Source: Pontiella desulfatans (lineage in GTDB: Bacteria; Verrucomicrobiota; Kiritimatiellia; Kiritimatiellales; Pontiellaceae). From it: a DNA stretch of 64,000 bases. A program made the translations under genes and the position numbers. Shown here one piece after another: positions 8,382 through 16,883 of the stretch (positions within the stretch are counted from its first letter, which is position 1; the number at the start of each line of letters is the position of its first letter). The stretch spans positions 2,356,001 through 2,420,000 of the forward strand of contig NZ_CAAHFG010000001.1 of NCBI RefSeq assembly GCF_900890425.1, given 5' to 3'. The notes below the pieces were generated by a model that searched no databases, had not been told where the DNA came from, and worked only from the letters and a program-made list of their open reading frames with translations.

Positions 8382-9809
8382 CTAATTGGCTGGTGTGTAT
8401 TCAAACCAGTTTATCGTCATAAGACATAGTCGAGCTTTTCGTGGAACCTCCCCTTTAAAGGTGACATAGAGGGTGTGTTTCCCCTTCACGTTTTCGAGCA
8501 TCGTTGAAAAGGTTTGGTATTCTTTTTTCGTATCGGTAATAGGAATAATGGCAATGGGTTCGCTGTCCAATGAGTCGAGACGAATTTCTATGGCCTGCTC
8601 ATTTGCCCTTCGGTCAGAGTATGCCCTGACAAAAAAGGGAATGGGTTGATTGTCAGGGTTTTCTCCAAAGTCAACATGCTCGTATTTAGCCCAGCTGCCA
8701 TCAAAGAGTTCTTGCAGTTGCAGCCCGCCGTCTTTGTCCAAATTAGTCGCAGCAAGGACCTTATGCGATTCAGAAAAATCTGCAGCGTCGAGGTGGACGG
8801 ATCCTTTACCGTGATCACTGGTATCAACGGTTTCTAAGGTAAACTGAACGGTTTGGATGGTTCCATCCTCATTGAATTCCAGCTTGTCAAAGCTCGCGGA
8901 CCTCTTGTTGTAGGACCCATTGTTTACCGATACTCCCCGATGGTAAAAATAATACCACTGGTTGTTAAATTCTATAGCAGACATATGGCAGGGCGCATCG
9001 TTCTGTGCCCGGCTCATAAAACCTATGAAATTCGCATAGCCATCTTTGGTGTTGTGGGTGGCTTGTTTTGGGTTGTCAGGGTTATCAGGAGAAGGGAGAG
9101 GATTATCCGCCATCCAGTAGCCCGTTTTGTTTCCAACCCGGGCCATAAAGTAATAAATACCATCTCGCTTAAAGATCGTCACCCCCTCTGATATCTTATC
9201 TTTCAGGCCTGAAAGTCGATACCATGGTCCATCAAGCTCGACCATATTATCCTTTAGTTTAGCTCCCCATATTTCTTTTCCTTCTGGACCTACATTCACC
9301 TTGCTATCGGTTCCATAGATATAGGCTTGACCGTCATCATCCACAAAGACTGTAGGATCAAAGATCGTCGTGATTTTGTCGGTGACGGCCTCTTCCCAGG
9401 GTCCTGCGGGAGATCGACTCTTCGCGACACCTACATACGTTTTGTCATAAGGAAAGTAGAGATAGTACCATCCATCTTTGTAGGCACAGTCGGGGGCATT
9501 CATTTGTCCGTCGGCCCAGGAGTATTCGCGGGGCTTAAGTACGACGCCATGATTGATCCAGGTTTTCATATCAGGGGATTCTAGTACCACGTAATCCTGC
9601 ATTCCTGAGTACCCCTTGGCGTCGGGCTGATCGCGAGAGCAGTACACGTATACTTTGCCATTGAATACCTCGGCGGCGGGGTCTGCGGCGTAGACAAAGC
9701 CGGGGTCTTCCTGTTTTAAAATGGGGTTATTTTGGGCTTGCACATGCGGTGCAAGCGCAATCCCTATACCGACTCCCGCCAACCCAATCGTTCTGATTGC
9801 CTGATTCAT
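8382..9809 (-). CDS. Secreted GH43-type glycosidase (arabinofuranosidase/xylosidase class) with C-terminal beta-sandwich
   Basis: 475 residues. The start MNQAIRTIGL at 9809 is preferred because AAAGGAAC precedes it. A signal peptide ends near VQA. The five-bladed beta-propeller (about 40-330) has the expected acidic triad: Asp in YAADPAAEVF (about 43), Asp in IFDPTVFVDDDG (about 151) and Glu in ISEGVTIF (about 207). The C-terminal 130 residues look like a CBM6-type sandwich. GH43 enzymes invert configuration and remove arabinose, xylose or galactose side groups. It is the last intact gene of the minus-strand run that starts at 26603. Confidence 0.88.
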   Translation of the reverse strand: MNQAIRTIGLAGVGIGIALAPHVQAQNNPILKQEDPGFVYAADPAAEVFNGKVYVYCSRDQPDAKGYSGMQDYVVLESPDMKTWINHGVVLKPREYSWADGQMNAPDCAYKDGWYYLYFPYDKTYVGVAKSRSPAGPWEEAVTDKITTIFDPTVFVDDDGQAYIYGTDSKVNVGPEGKEIWGAKLKDNMVELDGPWYRLSGLKDKISEGVTIFKRDGIYYFMARVGNKTGYWMADNPLPSPDNPDNPKQATHNTKDGYANFIGFMSRAQNDAPCHMSAIEFNNQWYYFYHRGVSVNNGSYNKRSASFDKLEFNEDGTIQTVQFTLETVDTSDHGKGSVHLDAADFSESHKVLAATNLDKDGGLQLQELFDGSWAKYEHVDFGENPDNQPIPFFVRAYSDRRANEQAIEIRLDSLDSEPIAIIPITDTKKEYQTFSTMLENVKGKHTLYVTFKGEVPRKARLCLMTINWFEYTPAN

Positions 9810-9887
9810 TTCTGTGTTCCTTTCGTTATGATTGGTTCTGGCAATTTTCATCGTATTCACCCTAATATTTATTCCGTTTACAATCGT

Positions 9888-11354
9888 TTAGAGGGCTACC
9901 GGAGGGCGGGCATTCGCCTGCAGCTCGGCATCAAACGTTTCCATCACTTTTTTCATCTCAGCGACTCGTTCTGGATATTGCGTTGCAAGGTTGTTTGACT
10001 CACTGATATCCTCACGCAAATTATAGAGCTCAACACCGCTATTCTGCTTCCCGCCCTTCTTTTTCTTTGCCGATTTACGTCGGTCAATCCGCAATTTCCA
10101 GTCGCCCTGACGGACGGCTTCGATGCCGGATTTGCTGTAATAGAAATAACTATCCTGAGGGCTCTTCGCGCCTGCGGCTCCAACCATCAGCGGCCAGATA
10201 TCTTTGCCGTCGATCACACGGTCTGACGGAACCGCCGCCCCGCTCAACCCAGCAATCGTCGGCAGCAGGTCAATGCCACTTGCAGGCTCAGAGCAGACCT
10301 TGCCCGCAGGAATGGTTCCCGGCCACCACGCAATGAACGGTTCGCGCATACCGCCTTCGTAGGTGCCGAATTTATAGCCGCGCAACGGCTTGGCAGAGCC
10401 GCCCTCGTAACGCTCCTTATTGCCCTTCAACTGCCACGGACCGTTATCCGACGTGAAAAGTACCAGCGTGTTTTCAGCCAGCCCGTTGGCTTTCAGATGG
10501 TCGAGAATGCGGCCGACGTTGTAATCCAGCTCCTCGATCGTATCGCCATACAATCCGCCCGCGCTTTTGCCTTCAAACTCAGCTGAGGCATACAGCGGAA
10601 CGTGCGGCATGGTGTGCCCCAGAAAGATGAAAAACGGAGCGTCGCCCGCCGCATCGATGGTTTTAATCGTCTCATCAGTATAGCGGCGAGTCACCGTGCT
10701 TTGATCTACTGGATATTCCATCACCTCGGTATTGCGCATCAGCGGAACAGGACCGCGCTTTCTGGCGGACTTGAACGTATTCAGGTCGGCTCCCTCGCGC
10801 CAGACGATGTTACTCGAAATCGTCATCTTCGGGTCGGCCCACATATCGTTACTGAACGGAATACCGTAATAGGAATCGAACCCCTGATTGGTCGGCAGGA
10901 ACTTTGGCAGATGTCCGAGATGCCATTTCCCGATGGCCGCCGTTTTATACCCCTGCGTTTTCAGCAGTTCCGCGATCGTGATTTCTTCGACCGGCATGCC
11001 GCTGGTATGGTGCGGAAAAAAGACGCGATGAATTCCCTGGCGGGCCGGATAGCGCCCCGTCAGCATGCCTGCCCGTGACGGACTGCAGAGCGAGGCCGGC
11101 GCATAAAAGTCGGTAAAGCGCGCTCCTTCCTGAGCCATCTGATCCAAATGCGGGGTTTTAATCTTCGGGGCGCCATAGCAACCGAGGTCCTGATAGCCCT
11201 GATCATCGGTCAAAATAAGGATAACATTCGGCTTGCCCGCCGTAGCCTTGGCGGAGGTGGAAGCCTCGGCGAAGGCGGGCTTCGATGCCCACGCGCTGCC
11301 CGCTAGCAGAAACAGAGCGACGGATATTCTTTGAGTTAACGTTTTCAGCTTCAT
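9888..11354 (-). CDS. Secreted S1-type sulfatase with in-frame palindromic element behind the signal peptide
   Basis: 488 residues. A signal peptide (about 1-24) is followed by a low-complexity stretch KPAFAEASTSAKATAGKP encoded by a palindromic DNA repeat, then the sulfatase fold from about 42. Metal ligands are in ILTDDQGYQD, formylglycine is expected at Cys90 in C-S-P-S-R, with GKWHLGH and FTSDNGPW also present. Its ATG overlaps the TGA of the upstream SGNH-sulfatase gene (ATGA), so translation is probably coupled. It should remove sulfate esters from a glycan outside the cytoplasm; the substrate is unknown. Confidence 0.95.
   Translation of the reverse strand: MKLKTLTQRISVALFLLAGSAWASKPAFAEASTSAKATAGKPNVILILTDDQGYQDLGCYGAPKIKTPHLDQMAQEGARFTDFYAPASLCSPSRAGMLTGRYPARQGIHRVFFPHHTSGMPVEEITIAELLKTQGYKTAAIGKWHLGHLPKFLPTNQGFDSYYGIPFSNDMWADPKMTISSNIVWREGADLNTFKSARKRGPVPLMRNTEVMEYPVDQSTVTRRYTDETIKTIDAAGDAPFFIFLGHTMPHVPLYASAEFEGKSAGGLYGDTIEELDYNVGRILDHLKANGLAENTLVLFTSDNGPWQLKGNKERYEGGSAKPLRGYKFGTYEGGMREPFIAWWPGTIPAGKVCSEPASGIDLLPTIAGLSGAAVPSDRVIDGKDIWPLMVGAAGAKSPQDSYFYYSKSGIEAVRQGDWKLRIDRRKSAKKKKGGKQNSGVELYNLREDISESNNLATQYPERVAEMKKVMETFDAELQANARPPVAL
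11235..11280. repeat. 46-bp imperfect palindromic element inside a sulfatase gene
   Basis: The ends GCCCGCC and GGCGGGC are inverted repeats, and inside them CCTTGGCGGAGG faces CCTCGGCGAAGG with two mismatches. It lies in the sulfatase reading frame between the signal peptide and the catalytic domain. In the opposite reading direction it encodes phrases like LRQGYGGQA, which I recall as a typical translation of dispersed palindromic repeats in many environmental bacterial genomes. Confidence 0.65.
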
Positions 11355-13447
11355 TTCTTTCTCGCATTCCGGGCGGGTTCTTTGCCGTCATCACCCTGTT
11401 GCGTCATCCAGCCACTGATCGCTGTTTTAAGTTTCTGCAACTGCGTGGCGTATTCCGGATTGTTCGCCAGATTATTCATTTCCCACGGATCGGCATCCAA
11501 ATCAAACAATTGAAACTCCGGCTGTTTGCGGTAGCGCTGCACCAGCGTTTCTGCGGTCGGATCGGTTTTCGCCTTTTCCAGCCAGCTTGTATAAATCTGA
11601 CGTACGTCACGATTCGGATTTTTTGTATCCTCATACCCGTAGTCAAAGCCGTTAATAGTGCGAACAGCAAACAGGTTTTCCGGCGTCAGATTCCACATCA
11701 GCTTAAAGCGCCCATCCGTGACCGCGCGCGATGAAAACGGAGGTCCCTCTCTGCCGCTGTTATACTCAAAAAAAGCGTTGTCCCGATGCGTCTTCGTCTT
11801 TCCCGTAATGAGCGGAAGCAGGCTCTTCCCATCCAGATTGGACGGAACCTCGCCGCCAGCCGCATCAATCAGCGTCGGCACAATGTCGCAATATCCAGCC
11901 AACGCGTCGGTCTCAAAACCGGAGATACCCGGCCATTTTACGATGCAGGCCGAACGCGTTCCCCAGTCATAATTCGTCCACTTACCGCCGGGCATGCCGG
12001 TTCCGTTTTCATCGAGCACGATGAATGCGGTATCCTGATCCAGTTCCAGCTTCTTTAACAGAGCCTGCGCCTTACCCGCCTGCTCATCGAACAGACGGAC
12101 CTCGCCCAGATGTTCGCGGAAAAAATTCCGAGTTTCCTGGGTATCCACCATGTGCGGCGGGAGCTTCAGTTCATCCAGCTCCCAGTGCGATGTATCGCCC
12201 GCATCCCACGGAGCATGGGCGTGGATCGAACAGATGAAGAGGCAGAAAGGCTGCTCGGGGTTGCGCGTCATAAACTCCTCGACACCATCCCATGTCTCGC
12301 CGGTTTTTGGTGCGCGTGCATTGCAGCCTGTCGGGAATCCCTCCACCTTCTCAAACGGATAAACCGATTTTGGGCTAATATGCGTCTTGCCGGTCAAGCC
12401 GACCCGATAACCCAGTTCGCTCAAATACTGCGCGATACTCAGCGTCCCCTCCTTGGTCGGTCGGTGGTTGCTGGTGCAACCGTTCCGGTAGGGTTGCAGG
12501 CCGGTATAGAGTTCCGCCCGCGACGGGCCGCAAACCGCATTCGCGACAAACATATTCCTAAAACGAATCCCCTCACCCGCCAGCTTATCAATATTCGGCG
12601 TTGTATTCGGGTTGGCCGAACCATAGCAGCCGATACTCGACGAACTGATATCGTCGCCCAGAATGATCAAAAAGTTAGGGGATTTCGCCTCAACCATGCC
12701 AGCCAGTGCCGGAAGTTCTTCCTTGATCACGGCAGCCACCTGCGCGGCAAGTGCATTACAGCCGACAGAATTGAAATGACAATTCCTTGGTTTCTGCCAC
12801 TCTTTCAAATGCGGTTCACATAAAGCGTGCAGATCGTTCACCCGGATATCGTTCGCTTTCATAATTTCAAGCGCGGCGGCGTTGTACTTAACGGGCGCCT
12901 CAGGCGTGCGCAACGGATTCAGCGTTCCCGGCACGATCGGAGTCGTCGTCGCAAAGACCAGCTTCGCACCCGTGGCTTTCAGTTTGGCAACTAAGGTCTT
13001 CATATTCGCCGTGTACACGTCCAGCGTCGCCTGAGTCGGATCGTTGGGATCGTTCGACTTCTCATTTGATCCATCCGTTTTGACGTGCTTGAGGTCGTGC
13101 AGGCCCCAATTGAAATGAATAACGTCCCACTTCTGCACGGCCAGCCACCGATCAATATTCTCTACTCCGTTAATCGTTCCAACGCAATTTTCTCGCCGAT
13201 TTCCATTCCGACCCATCGGCCGAAAGACATTCGCCTTGCCCTGCAAAAGTTCGCGCACCTGCAGGGTGTAGCCGATCGAAATCGAGTCGCCAATGATCAG
13301 CACGTTCGGCAACGCCGGATCGGGCGTGAAGGTCCAAACCAGGGTTTGGTCTTTTTCCGCCGTCGATCCGGCCTCCGGCGCGGCCGTAGCGACAGATGCA
13401 AAGAGCAGTGAGATGATGAGGGTTGATATGGTTTGTCGAGTAGACAT
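11351..13447 (-). CDS. Secreted fusion of an SGNH/GDSL hydrolase and an S1 sulfatase
   Basis: 699 residues from MSTRQTISTL at 13447 (GGAGC upstream; signal peptide ending near ATA). Residues about 45-270 are an SGNH hydrolase: IIGDSISIGY with Ser55 as nucleophile, later HFNWGLHDLKH and HFNSVGCNAL with the candidate catalytic His. Residues about 275-699 are a sulfatase: NFLIILGDDISS and C-G-P-S-R with Cys306 as the formylglycine site. Two usual motifs are altered: GKTHIS instead of GKWHLG, and LDENGTG instead of SDNGP. The protein may remove both an ester (for example acetyl) and a sulfate from one glycan; that pairing is inference. A group II intron lies just upstream. Confidence 0.9.
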   Translation of the reverse strand: MSTRQTISTLIISLLFASVATAAPEAGSTAEKDQTLVWTFTPDPALPNVLIIGDSISIGYTLQVRELLQGKANVFRPMGRNGNRRENCVGTINGVENIDRWLAVQKWDVIHFNWGLHDLKHVKTDGSNEKSNDPNDPTQATLDVYTANMKTLVAKLKATGAKLVFATTTPIVPGTLNPLRTPEAPVKYNAAALEIMKANDIRVNDLHALCEPHLKEWQKPRNCHFNSVGCNALAAQVAAVIKEELPALAGMVEAKSPNFLIILGDDISSSSIGCYGSANPNTTPNIDKLAGEGIRFRNMFVANAVCGPSRAELYTGLQPYRNGCTSNHRPTKEGTLSIAQYLSELGYRVGLTGKTHISPKSVYPFEKVEGFPTGCNARAPKTGETWDGVEEFMTRNPEQPFCLFICSIHAHAPWDAGDTSHWELDELKLPPHMVDTQETRNFFREHLGEVRLFDEQAGKAQALLKKLELDQDTAFIVLDENGTGMPGGKWTNYDWGTRSACIVKWPGISGFETDALAGYCDIVPTLIDAAGGEVPSNLDGKSLLPLITGKTKTHRDNAFFEYNSGREGPPFSSRAVTDGRFKLMWNLTPENLFAVRTINGFDYGYEDTKNPNRDVRQIYTSWLEKAKTDPTAETLVQRYRKQPEFQLFDLDADPWEMNNLANNPEYATQLQKLKTAISGWMTQQGDDGKEPARNARKK

Positions 13448-13516
13448 AATATAGCTCCTTTCAATATTTCTAAATTTCACTTTTCTCATATCGCAAGGAA
13501 CGTCAATGCCCCTCAC

Positions 13517-13551
13517 AGAACCGGACTTGTGGATTTCCCACATCCGGCTCT
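13517..13551 (-). ncRNA. Group II intron domain V hairpin
   Basis: Read on the minus strand it is AGAGCCGGATG, then TGGGAAATCCA, then CAAGTCCGGTTCT. GAGCCGGA pairs with TCCGGTTC, with a GAAA tetraloop region and a dinucleotide bulge, the conserved catalytic core of group II introns. It starts a few nucleotides after the maturase stop codon. Confidence 0.85.
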
Positions 13552-13556
13552 TCGAT

Positions 13557-14900
13557 TCATCTCACGTAACACGGATATCCGGTATAGAAGTTGTGCCGGA
13601 TCGTCGGCTTCGGAAGCGGGTAGTGGCTGAGGTAGTCGTAAAACTTTGCCCAGCTCATGCTTCGCTTCTGGCTCCGCCGGTTCAACCATTTGCGCACCCG
13701 CCCCAGCGTCAGGCTGTAGTAGCTGGCGATGCATCGGTAGTTGCCGCTCACTCCGTAGTACTGGTAGTGCCCCCGCAGCTTGGCGCTTAGGCTTTTCCAC
13801 CATTCCTTGGTTTTAGTGCGGTTCCGGTTTTCTTTCAACCACTCGTTCAGATCCCGGCATTTGGCCGCATATTTCTTCCGGCTGGTCTTGCGACCGAGCT
13901 TAAAGCGGCCCTGCCGGGTGCGGTCGCAGTAGTGGGTGAACCCAAGGAAGTCGAACGTGTTCGGGCGGCGATCCTGCCGGACGGCGTTTTCGGCTTCGTA
14001 ACGTCCGAAGCTCATCCGCCTGCTTTTCTCCGGATGGATTTCCAGCGCGTAGCGCTCGAAGCGCTTTTTCAGCACTCGCTCAATGCGTTGCGCATCCTGC
14101 TCGTATTGCACGACGCAGACGAAGTCATCTGCATAGCGCACGAGTTCACAGAACCCTTTCACGTGGGCCTTCACCGTTTCCTTGAACCAACTATCCAGCA
14201 CGTGGTGCAGGTAGATGTTAGCGAGGATCGGGCTAAGGATCGATCCCTGCGGCGTTCCCTCTTCCGTTTCCACCAGCAACCCTCCATCGACATAGCCTGC
14301 TTTCAGGAACTTCCCGATCAGGTGCAACAGCGAGCGATCCTTGACGCGGATTCGCAAGAAATCCAGCAGGTGCTCGTGCGACACGTTGTCAAAGAATCCC
14401 CTGATGTCGGCATCGATAACATGGTTGACCGGCTTGAACATCACCAGTTCGTTCAACTCCTTCAAAGCCTGATGGGCGTTGCGCTTCGGCCGGAAGCCGA
14501 AAGACTGATTCGAGAAGTCCTGCTCATGAATACTTTCGAGTATCCATACGATACCGCGCTCGACGATCTTGTTCTCGATCGCCGAGATCCCGAGCGGACG
14601 GAACTCGCCGCCCCCTTTAGGGATGTATACCCGCCGGGCCGGAATCGGACGAAAGCGTTTCGCCTTCAGCCGTTCGACCAACGCGTTCAGGTTCTCTTCC
14701 AGATTTTCCGCATACCCATGCCAGCTCTGGTTATCCTGCCCCACCGCCTTATTCCTGTTAAGGCTCATGAAGCACTTCCGAAGGAACGCAACGTTCAGCA
14801 GATGAGCTAGGCTCGTAAACTGCATCGCGGCATTCCTCTTCGCGTGTTCCGCTATAAGGGAAAGCTTGAGCTCTGTTGTTTCCATTTCTGTGTATGGCAT
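13557..14900 (-). CDS. ltrA: Group II intron reverse transcriptase/maturase
   Basis: 447 residues encoded inside the intron. Reverse transcriptase blocks are visible in order: RPLGISAIENKIVERGI, FGFRPKRNAHQAL, VIDADIRGFFDNV, EGTPQGSILSPILANIYL and the YADD catalytic motif at 256-259, then HPEKSR and NTFDFLGFTHY. The maturase (X) region contains the group II maturase phrase AKLRGHYQYYGVSGN. No HNH endonuclease domain follows, so mobility would rely on a replication-fork or similar endonuclease-independent route. All RT blocks appear intact. Confidence 0.95.
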   Translation of the reverse strand: MPYTEMETTELKLSLIAEHAKRNAAMQFTSLAHLLNVAFLRKCFMSLNRNKAVGQDNQSWHGYAENLEENLNALVERLKAKRFRPIPARRVYIPKGGGEFRPLGISAIENKIVERGIVWILESIHEQDFSNQSFGFRPKRNAHQALKELNELVMFKPVNHVIDADIRGFFDNVSHEHLLDFLRIRVKDRSLLHLIGKFLKAGYVDGGLLVETEEGTPQGSILSPILANIYLHHVLDSWFKETVKAHVKGFCELVRYADDFVCVVQYEQDAQRIERVLKKRFERYALEIHPEKSRRMSFGRYEAENAVRQDRRPNTFDFLGFTHYCDRTRQGRFKLGRKTSRKKYAAKCRDLNEWLKENRNRTKTKEWWKSLSAKLRGHYQYYGVSGNYRCIASYYSLTLGRVRKWLNRRSQKRSMSWAKFYDYLSHYPLPKPTIRHNFYTGYPCYVR

Positions 14901-15421
14901 CCTTCTTACACTTCCCTTTGCAATAAACCGTCGACTCCTTCGAGTGGGCTTGCGCCCTCGGCGGGCATTACCCCGCCTACTCCCCTACTACGAGTTGATC
15001 CGACTACCGTAGCGACTTACCGTCTCGTCGCCTCTTCGGCTTCCTCGACAGCTTCTGCGGAACGCTACGGTTCTCCCAAGTTCCGCCCTAAACAATTCAT
15101 TCGCCCGCCACGGCCTGAGACCCCGGCACGCCGCGCAACCCTCGCCTTTCGCGGGCTGCACGATTCTGGCTTCCAGGAGATGAAACCCTTGGCCCTGTGC
15201 AACAATGGAAAATTTCGGGGCTTATAGCCTTCACTTCCGTTGTGGCTGACGAACTGCTATTCCTACAGCTTCGACTGATTCGTTACCTCCTCAACCGTGC
15301 AGGTCTATTCCATGCCGGCGGCTAACCTTTGCATGGGCTGGATTGGCCAGCTTGTTTAAGACAGCTTTGCTTGGCGCACTCATTTGATTCCTTTAGTTAG
15401 TTAGTCGCGAGATCAGACAGT

Positions 15422-16879
15422 TTAATGCCCCTTTGACTTCTTTTTCATCGACTGCGGAAAGTCGCCCTTTTCCAGCGAGGTCATGGGATCATCCATTTCA
15501 TCCATGGTTTCCTCTAATAGCGCAGTGAGCTGCTTCAACGTTTCGCTATATTCCGGATTCCCCGCGAGATTGTTCATCTCCATCGGGTCTTTTGCCACGT
15601 TGAACAGCTTCACCTTTTTCAGCTGGGGATACGCGATGAGTTTCCAATCGCCGCTCAAAATCATGCGCTGGGTATCGATGTAGGCCCCATAAATTTTGTC
15701 ATAGCTTTTATCCGCCCGTCCATCGAGTAGCGGCAGCACGCTTTTATAATCAACATAGTCAGGAGGCGTTTGCCCGCTGATTTCCAGCGCGGTCGCCATG
15801 GCATCCTGAATATAGATCGGGGCATCAATCCTCGTACCGCCCTTGACGCCCGGCCCCCATACGATGAAGGGCGCGCGCATGGCAGGATCGTACATATTCT
15901 GCTTGCCGACCAAGCCGTGATGGCCAAGCGAGAGCCCATGGTCGGAGCTGAAAATGATCCAGGTGTTGTCGGCTTTGCCGCTTTCTTCCAACGCCTGAAG
16001 AATCCGGCCGATCTGCGCATCCATATGCGTGATGCTGGCGTAGTATTCCTGACGGTTAACCTTGATGGCAAATTCCGTGCGTGGAAACGGCACCAATTTT
16101 TCATCGCGGATAACCGGAACACCACCCTCGCCCTGATCCGGATAGGATGGAATAAAGTTTTCGGGCACCTTAATACGATCCAGTGGGTATCGATCGATAT
16201 ATTCCTTCGGTGCCTGACGCGGATCGTGCGGCGCATTAAAGGCGACATACATGAAGAAGGGTTTGTCGCTGTCCGCCTTTTCCTCTAGGTAGGCAACGGT
16301 TTCGTCCGCCAGCACCTCGCTCCAATGCGTTCCGCCTTCCCAAAATCCGCCCTGCGCTTTATCCCACGGTTTCCAGCCGGCTTCATAGTCGGCCTCGTCC
16401 TTCGGACGGTTATAGCCCGCCGGCACCTGCTTCGGCATGCCGCCACGCACTTTGCCCGTACGGTCAAACATCTTCTTCGCACTCATGCCACCCACATGCC
16501 ATTTCCCGCTCATATAGGTATCATAACCTTGCGCGGACATCAGTTGAGACCAGGATTTGCGGGTGCCTTTTGTACATTCCCGCGCATTCTCGTTAGCGTT
16601 CCATACAAAGTTCCCCGTGTTCAAGCAGGCCCGGCTGGCCATGCAGACCGCCCCCGCCCAGGCGCCCATATTGTAGGCGTGGGTAAAACTGGCCCCTTCG
16701 GTGGCGAGACGATCCAGGTTCGGCGTGTCGATATCCGTCAGCCCATACGCCCCGATTGTTTCAAAGCTTTGGTCGTCCGAAAAAATGAAAAGTATATTCG
16801 GTTTTTCCGCAGCCATCAACGCATTGGCCATAAGCAGCGAACCCAGCAGGATTAAAGATTTATTTTTCATACCGTTCAT
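15422..16879 (-). CDS. Secreted S1-type sulfatase with C-x-A-S-R motif
   Basis: 485 residues if started at MNGMKNKS; the second ATG (16870) is also possible and has better spacing from AGGA. The signal peptide ends near LMA. The sulfatase core shows NILFIFSDDQSFETIG, the modification site C-M-A-S-R at Cys79 (the Ala variant is accepted by maturases), SGKWHVGG and FSSDHGLSLGHHG. The last part is lysine-rich (KKKSKGH). It lies 4 nt behind the GH29 fucosidase gene, so desulfation may be coupled to fucose release. It is followed by the group II intron. Confidence 0.95.
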   Translation of the reverse strand: MNGMKNKSLILLGSLLMANALMAAEKPNILFIFSDDQSFETIGAYGLTDIDTPNLDRLATEGASFTHAYNMGAWAGAVCMASRACLNTGNFVWNANENARECTKGTRKSWSQLMSAQGYDTYMSGKWHVGGMSAKKMFDRTGKVRGGMPKQVPAGYNRPKDEADYEAGWKPWDKAQGGFWEGGTHWSEVLADETVAYLEEKADSDKPFFMYVAFNAPHDPRQAPKEYIDRYPLDRIKVPENFIPSYPDQGEGGVPVIRDEKLVPFPRTEFAIKVNRQEYYASITHMDAQIGRILQALEESGKADNTWIIFSSDHGLSLGHHGLVGKQNMYDPAMRAPFIVWGPGVKGGTRIDAPIYIQDAMATALEISGQTPPDYVDYKSVLPLLDGRADKSYDKIYGAYIDTQRMILSGDWKLIAYPQLKKVKLFNVAKDPMEMNNLAGNPEYSETLKQLTALLEETMDEMDDPMTSLEKGDFPQSMKKKSKGH

Positions 16880-16883
16880 TTTC

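Larger units (their letters stand above)
13490..15379 (-). mobile_element. Group II intron, about 1.89 kb
   Basis: The minus strand begins GTGCGCCAAGC at 15379, matching the usual GUGYG 5' end. The intron encodes a reverse transcriptase/maturase, and it carries a clear domain V (13517-13551) and a short domain VI-like stem (GUGAGGGG with UUCCUUGC). The 3' end is placed at GCGAT (13490), uncertain by a few bases. The stretch from about 14901 to 15379 holds the 5' RNA domains and no other gene. It sits in the spacer between two sulfatase genes on the same strand, so it is transcribed with them and must splice to restore the original leader. Confidence 0.85.
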
